Shown here piece after piece: positions 6,441-9,985 of a stretch of DNA of 9,985 nt. The stretch's first letter is position 1, and the number at the start of each line of letters is the position of its first letter. Under the pieces are notes generated by a model. It was not told the DNA's origin, did not search any database, and worked only from the letters and a program-made list of their open reading frames with translations. Source of the DNA: Scatomonas sp963661545 (GTDB taxonomy: Bacteria > Bacillota > Clostridia > Lachnospirales > Lachnospiraceae); contig CAVLCU010000099.1 in the NCBI GenBank assembly GCA_963661545.1, positions 1 through 9,985 on the forward strand, in the 5' to 3' direction. A program made the position numbers and the translations under genes.

Positions 6441-7541
6441 ATGGATCAGATACGAATCGGCTTTATCGGCCTGGGTCTCATAGGGGGCTCCATTGCCAGG
6501 GCACTGCGGAAGTTTCATCCGGAGGTTCAGCTGTTGGCCTATTCCCACAGTCCCAGCACCGTGGCGGAAGCTATGGCAGCCGGGGTCATTGACCTGGCCT
6601 GTTCTGCGGAGGATCCGCAATTTGGCACCTGCGATTATATTTTTCTGTGTGCCCCGGTGCAGACCAATATTTCCTATCTTCCTATCCTGAAGGATCTGAT
6701 GAAGCCCGGCTGCATTCTGACGGATGTGGGCAGCGTCAAGGGAGAGATGCATCAGGCAGTGGAGGCGGCAGGCCTGTCCTCATCCTTCATCGGGGGACAT
6801 CCCATGGCCGGTTCCGAGAAGACGGGATTTGGCAATTCCACGGATTATCTGCTGGAGAATGCCTATTATGTCATTACCCCCACCCAGGAGGTGGATCCCT
6901 CTTGTGTGGAATCCTATGTGAAGCTGGTGGGTTCTTTGGGGGCGATTCCCCTGGTATTGACCTGGCAGGAGCATGACTATGTGGTAGCCGGCGTCAGTCA
7001 TCTGCCCCATATCGTAGCCTCCTGTCTGGTCAATGCCCTGGCCCGGCTGGATACAGAAAAGGAGCGGATGAAGCTGGTGGCCGCGGGGGGATTCAGGGAT
7101 ATCACCCGTATCGCCTCCTCCTCCCCGGTGATGTGGCAGCAGATCTGTCTGGCCAACCATTCCCGGATCTCCCAGGTTCTGGACACCTATATCCAGCTTC
7201 TGGAGCAGGCTAAAGCCCTGATCGATGACGAGGACAGCCAGGGACTCTACCAGATGTTCCAGGATTCCAAGAATTACAGAGATTCCCTCAGTGATACCAT
7301 ATCCGGACCCACTCCCCAGCAATACGTCCTATATTGTGACCTTTACGATGAGGCCGGCGGTATCGCCACCATCACCACCCTGCTGGCTATGAACAATATC
7401 AACATCAAGAATATCGGCATCATCCACAACCGGGAATACGAGGAGGGCGTGCTGCGCATCGAATTCTATGATGCGGAAGCCTTCCAACGCTCCATCACCA
7501 TTCTGGAGAATAGAAACTATACCGTACATGTCAGACAATGA
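6441..7541 (+). CDS. tyrA: Prephenate dehydrogenase with C-terminal ACT domain
   Basis: Oxidatively decarboxylates prephenate to 4-hydroxyphenylpyruvate with NAD+, the committed step to tyrosine. The 366 residues begin with a Rossmann motif GLGLIG (10-15). Next come the substrate-site segment GGHPMAGSEKTGFG (118-131), SHLPH (186-190) and GGFRDITRIASSSPVMW (216-232), all typical of the TyrA family. Residues about 297-366 form an ACT domain (YCDLYDEAGGIATITTLLA...), the usual site of feedback control by tyrosine; that control is inferred. No chorismate mutase domain is fused at the N-terminus, unlike enterobacterial TyrA. The start at 6441 has AAGGA 9 nt upstream (6427-6431); another ATG at 6431 is out of frame. 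It is first in a tyrA-aroA operon. An arogenate-specific enzyme cannot be excluded. Confidence 0.95.
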   Translation: MDQIRIGFIGLGLIGGSIARALRKFHPEVQLLAYSHSPSTVAEAMAAGVIDLACSAEDPQFGTCDYIFLCAPVQTNISYLPILKDLMKPGCILTDVGSVKGEMHQAVEAAGLSSSFIGGHPMAGSEKTGFGNSTDYLLENAYYVITPTQEVDPSCVESYVKLVGSLGAIPLVLTWQEHDYVVAGVSHLPHIVASCLVNALARLDTEKERMKLVAAGGFRDITRIASSSPVMWQQICLANHSRISQVLDTYIQLLEQAKALIDDEDSQGLYQMFQDSKNYRDSLSDTISGPTPQQYVLYCDLYDEAGGIATITTLLAMNNINIKNIGIIHNREYEEGVLRIEFYDAEAFQRSITILENRNYTVHVRQ

Positions 7542-7670
7542 GGGCAAGTGTTGCGCAGCTGCTGCCATCCGGCCAGGACCCTGGATGACCCGGGCAGCCC
7601 TCATCCCAGAAAAAAGCCAGCTGCCCTGCACTTGTCTGCCCCTGCAGCTGTCGGAGGAATATTAGAGATT
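7542..7670 (+). promoter_or_regulatory. tyrA-aroA spacer with mutually exclusive hairpins
   Basis: Four segments can pair in alternative ways: A, GCTGCC (7561-7566); B, GGGCAGC (7592-7598); C, GCTGCCC (7620-7626); D, GCAGCTG (7644-7650). A pairs with B over 6 bp, B with C over 7 bp, and D with CAGCTGC (7618-7624), which overlaps C. D ends 2 nt before the GGAGG of aroA (7653-7657), so D pairing could affect ribosome access. There is no U-run, so transcription termination here is unlikely. The region also stays open in the aroA frame from a GTG at 7548, but the predicted Pro/Ala/Arg-rich extension looks unlike the family. Confidence 0.35.
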
Positions 7671-8948
7671 ATGAAGCTTTCACCTGCATCCGCTCCCCTG
7701 AAGGGAGAATTGACTGTTCCGGGGGATAAATCCATCTCCCACCGCGCCGTTATGTTGGGCTCCCTGGCGCAGGGAACCACAGAGATCACCCATTTTCTGA
7801 AGGGGGCCGACTGCCTCTCCACCATTGACTGCTTTCGCAAAATGGGGATTTCTATAGAAGAAAAGGAGGGACGTCTCCTGGTACATGGGTGCGGCCTTCA
7901 CGGACTGGCTGCGCCTACGGAAGTCCTGGACTGCGGCAACAGCGGGACTACCACCCGCCTGATCTCCGGCATCCTGGCCGGGCAGAGCTTCGCCAGCTGT
8001 CTTACCGGGGACGCTTCCATCCAAAAACGCCCCATGGGACGGATCATCCGCCCCTTACATCTGATGGGAGCTTCCATCGAAAGCAGCAAGGGAAATGACT
8101 GTGCCCCCCTTCAGATCCAGGGACGGCCTCTGAAAGCCATTCATTACCAGTCTCCCCTTGCCTCCGCTCAGGTGAAGTCCTGTATTCTTCTGGCCGGATT
8201 GTACGGGGATGGCATCACCCGGGTGACCGAGCCCGCTGTCTCTCGTAATCATACTGAATTGATGCTGCACTATTTCGGGGCGGATATTTCCTGCCAGGAT
8301 ACCACCGTATCCATTGCGGCAGATCCCACACTGACAGCCGCTCCGGTGGAGGTTCCCGGGGATATTTCCTCAGCGGCTTATTTCCTGGCTGCGGGCCTTC
8401 TGATCCCAGGTTCGGAACTTCTCCTAAAGGGGGTGGGCATCAACCCCACCCGGGACGGCATTCTGCGGGTCATTAAAGCCATGGGGGGCAAGGTTGAGAT
8501 TCTAAATCCCAGCTCCAGCGGAGGTGAAGCTATGGCAGATCTCCTGGTAAGGAGTTCCTCCCTGCAGGGAACCCGGATCGAGGGGGATCTCATTCCCACC
8601 CTGATCGATGAAATTCCCATCCTCGCCGTGTTGGCAGCCTTTGCCGATGGGACCACGGTAATCCGAGATGCGGCAGAGCTGAAGGTCAAGGAATCCAACC
8701 GCCTGGATCTGATGGTAGACAACCTGTCTGCCATGGGAGCGGATATCGAGGCAACCCAGGACGGCATGATCATTCACGGGGGAAAGCCCCTCCATGGGGC
8801 TCGCATAGACAGCCATCTGGACCACCGCATCGCCATGTCCTTCTCCATCGCTGCCCTGGCAGCCCAGGGCGAGACAGAGATACAGGATGCCTCCTGCATC
8901 TCCATCTCCTACCCGGAATTTTATACCGACCTGGGTCAGCTACTTTAA
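7671..8948 (+). CDS. aroA: 3-phosphoshikimate 1-carboxyvinyltransferase (EPSP synthase, class II type)
   Basis: Transfers the enolpyruvyl group of PEP to shikimate-3-phosphate, the sixth shikimate-pathway step, feeding chorismate. From the ATG at 7671 it has 425 residues, the normal length. Motifs: PGDKSISHRA (17-26), LDCGNSGTTTR (86-96), GDASIQKRPMGR (113-124), SAQVK (165-169), RNHTE (192-196), NPTR (258-261), the catalytic Asp313 in LIDEIP and Glu341 in KVKESNR, and DHRIAMS (384-390). The set GDKS, SAQxK, RxHTE and NxTR is the recognised signature of class II EPSP synthases. The ATG was chosen because the protein then begins just before the conserved PGDKS region. GGAGG (7653-7657) is 13 nt upstream, longer than usual. 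A GTG start at 7548 would add 41 unusual residues and is rejected. It lies 129 nt after tyrA on the same strand, so cotranscription is likely. Confidence 0.96.
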   Translation: MKLSPASAPLKGELTVPGDKSISHRAVMLGSLAQGTTEITHFLKGADCLSTIDCFRKMGISIEEKEGRLLVHGCGLHGLAAPTEVLDCGNSGTTTRLISGILAGQSFASCLTGDASIQKRPMGRIIRPLHLMGASIESSKGNDCAPLQIQGRPLKAIHYQSPLASAQVKSCILLAGLYGDGITRVTEPAVSRNHTELMLHYFGADISCQDTTVSIAADPTLTAAPVEVPGDISSAAYFLAAGLLIPGSELLLKGVGINPTRDGILRVIKAMGGKVEILNPSSSGGEAMADLLVRSSSLQGTRIEGDLIPTLIDEIPILAVLAAFADGTTVIRDAAELKVKESNRLDLMVDNLSAMGADIEATQDGMIIHGGKPLHGARIDSHLDHRIAMSFSIAALAAQGETEIQDASCISISYPEFYTDLGQLL

Positions 8949-9004
8949 AAGCTCCGGCCAGCTGGCGAGCTTTCCCGGACTGTAGTGCCGCCTTCAGGCG
9001 GCAT
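8948..9004 (+). terminator. Two hairpins after aroA, the second a probable weak terminator
   Basis: First stem AAAGCTC/GAGCTTT (8948-8954 and 8967-8973), with an inner GCC/GGC helix, begins at the last base of the aroA stop. Second stem TGCCGCC/GGCGGCA (8986-8992 and 8997-9003) with a TTCA loop is followed by T-rich but interrupted sequence (9008-9020). The second could end the tyrA-aroA transcript, though read-through into the AraC gene is possible because I see no good promoter between them. Confidence 0.5.
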
Positions 9005-9042
9005 GGCTCTTTGATTTGTTTGCGTCATAATGGGAGGAGCCT

Positions 9043-9882
9043 ATGAATTATTCTCACGAGATGATCATGCCCAATGAGGACATTCCTTTCAAGATGTTTA
9101 TCTTTGAGGGGCGCAATGGCAGCTACGTGCGGGATAAGCACTGGCACCGGTCTGTGGAGATCTTTGCCCTTTTCGAGGGAGAACTGCGCTTTTTTATCAA
9201 TGATAAGGAATATCCTCTGACCTCAGGACAATTCATGCTTGTGAATTCCAATGAGGTGCATTCTATCCAGGCGCCCAAGCCCAATCTGACTCTGGTCATT
9301 CAGATTCCCCTGGCCACCTTCTCCGGCTATTATTCCGATGATGAGTGCATTTTTTTCTCCCGCAGCTCCCGCAATCAGGATGGAGAGGTGATGGCTCTTC
9401 TGAAAAACCTGTACGAGACCTATTCCTCCTGTGAGTTAGGCTACGAACTGAAGGTCATGAGCCAGTTCTATCAGCTGATCTACCTCCTGGTAACCCGCTA
9501 TCGCCGGGAGAATCTGTCTCCCGAGTGGATGCAGGCCAACCGGAACCTGAATCGCATGTCCCGGATTACCTCCTACGTGAAGGAGAATTATGCCCAGAAT
9601 CTGACTCTGGAGAGCCTGGCTCATACCTTTAGCTATTCCCCCACCTATATTTCCCATATGTTCCAGAAGTACGGCCAAACCACCTTCAAGTCCTATCTGC
9701 AGAACCTCCGGCTGGAATATGCCTATCGGCAGCTGGCCAACTCCCGCACCCCCATCGGGGAGATTGCTTTGAACCACGGATTTGCCAACAGCAAATCTTT
9801 TTCTCATGCCTTTCTCAAACGCTATGGCATCCTGCCCAGCGAATTTCGCAAAAATATCCTTAGTCCAACCTCAAGGCCTTGA
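9043..9882 (+). CDS. AraC-family transcriptional regulator with N-terminal cupin domain
   Basis: A 279-residue DNA-binding regulator. The N-terminal half (about 15-95) looks like a cupin-type ligand domain: HWHRSVEI at 33-40, a GELRFFINDKEYPL strand pair at 46-59, then LVNSNEVHSI at 66-75. The C-terminal hundred residues (about 172-272) are the AraC/XylS double helix-turn-helix: first helix pair around LTLESLAHTFSYSPTYISHMF (187-207), second around PIGEIALNHGFANSKSFSHAF (237-257), ending in the typical YGILPSEFRK. Family members usually sense a small molecule, often a sugar, and control neighbouring transport or catabolic genes. The ligand cannot be told here, and the targets may lie to the right. 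The start has GGGAGG (9032-9037) 5 nt upstream. No link to the amino-acid genes is evident apart from proximity, and I see no clear own promoter in the 94 nt before it. Confidence 0.93.
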   Translation: MNYSHEMIMPNEDIPFKMFIFEGRNGSYVRDKHWHRSVEIFALFEGELRFFINDKEYPLTSGQFMLVNSNEVHSIQAPKPNLTLVIQIPLATFSGYYSDDECIFFSRSSRNQDGEVMALLKNLYETYSSCELGYELKVMSQFYQLIYLLVTRYRRENLSPEWMQANRNLNRMSRITSYVKENYAQNLTLESLAHTFSYSPTYISHMFQKYGQTTFKSYLQNLRLEYAYRQLANSRTPIGEIALNHGFANSKSFSHAFLKRYGILPSEFRKNILSPTSRP

Positions 9883-9920
9883 TTTTCATTGCTTCCTTTT
9901 GAAACCAAAACCGCTGCAAC

Positions 9921-9950
9921 ATGACAAGAAATTACCATAAATCCCATAAG
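9921..9950 (+). promoter_or_regulatory. Possible promoter downstream of the AraC-family gene
   Basis: ATGACA (9921-9926, 5 of 6 to -35), 18 nt, CATAAG (9945-9950, 4 of 6 to -10). It is bracketed by an inverted repeat ACCAAAA (9904-9910) and TTTTGGT (9952-9958). The last 103 nt of the window are otherwise AT-rich and without a gene, as expected ahead of a new transcription unit. Weak evidence. Confidence 0.25.
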
Positions 9951-9985
9951 TTTTTGGTCGTTTTCGCAGATTTTTCCTGCTATAC

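Noticed and set aside
7548..7670. A 41-residue N-terminal extension of AroA from a GTG start.
   Set aside because: It has no ribosome binding site, its Pro/Ala/Arg/Cys-rich composition is unlike EPSP synthases, and the ATG at 7671 gives the normal family length.
9026..9031. CATAAT as a -10 box for the AraC-family gene.
   Set aside because: No -35 of any quality is found at 16-18 nt upstream, and the start would fall within the ribosome binding site.
1..9985. Mobile element, phage, CRISPR, defence or secondary-metabolite system.
   Set aside because: No transposase, integrase, regular repeat-spacer array, terminal inverted repeats or unknown gene cluster is visible; all substantial genes belong to recognised families.

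Overview
The window looks like chromosome from a Firmicute of class Clostridia, most likely a Lachnospiraceae-type gut anaerobe. This is inferred from protein style, strong GGAGG-type ribosome binding sites, the leuB-ilvD-ilvB order, a Lachnospiraceae-style EF-G paralog and GC-rich third codon positions. No transposon, phage gene, CRISPR array, tRNA or rRNA is visible. The content is mainly core amino-acid biosynthesis.

Left part, minus strand (about 3880 down to 1): a branched-chain amino-acid operon read leuB -> ilvD -> ilvB. ilvB runs off the left edge. The operon appears to have its own promoter (about 3801-3829), a dyad-rich upstream region (3845-3880) and a small palindrome at the predicted start site. 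I see no T-box leader.

Middle, minus strand (6213 to about 3922): an EF-G paralog of about 696 residues, called fusA here. Several of its GTPase-motif residues differ from canonical EF-G. Its leader (6214-6303) can fold into several hairpins. Its 3' region holds a three-copy 13-bp-period repeat, a G-rich strong hairpin and then a classic intrinsic terminator, which separates it from the leuB operon.

Right part, plus strand (6377 to 8948): tyrA (prephenate dehydrogenase with an ACT domain) and aroA (class II EPSP synthase), transcribed divergently from fusA from a near-consensus promoter. They catalyse a tyrosine-specific step and the penultimate step to chorismate. The 129-nt spacer between them has four short segments that can pair in mutually exclusive ways. 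After aroA come two hairpins, then an AraC-family regulator (9043-9882). The last 103 nt hold a possible promoter flanked by an inverted repeat, perhaps a target of that regulator.

The most notable points are the degenerate GTPase motifs of the EF-G paralog, the repeat and G-rich structures after it, the tyrA-aroA alternative-pairing spacer, and the clustered dyads upstream of leuB. I found no convincing new multi-gene system. Very long antisense frames are explained by codon bias.
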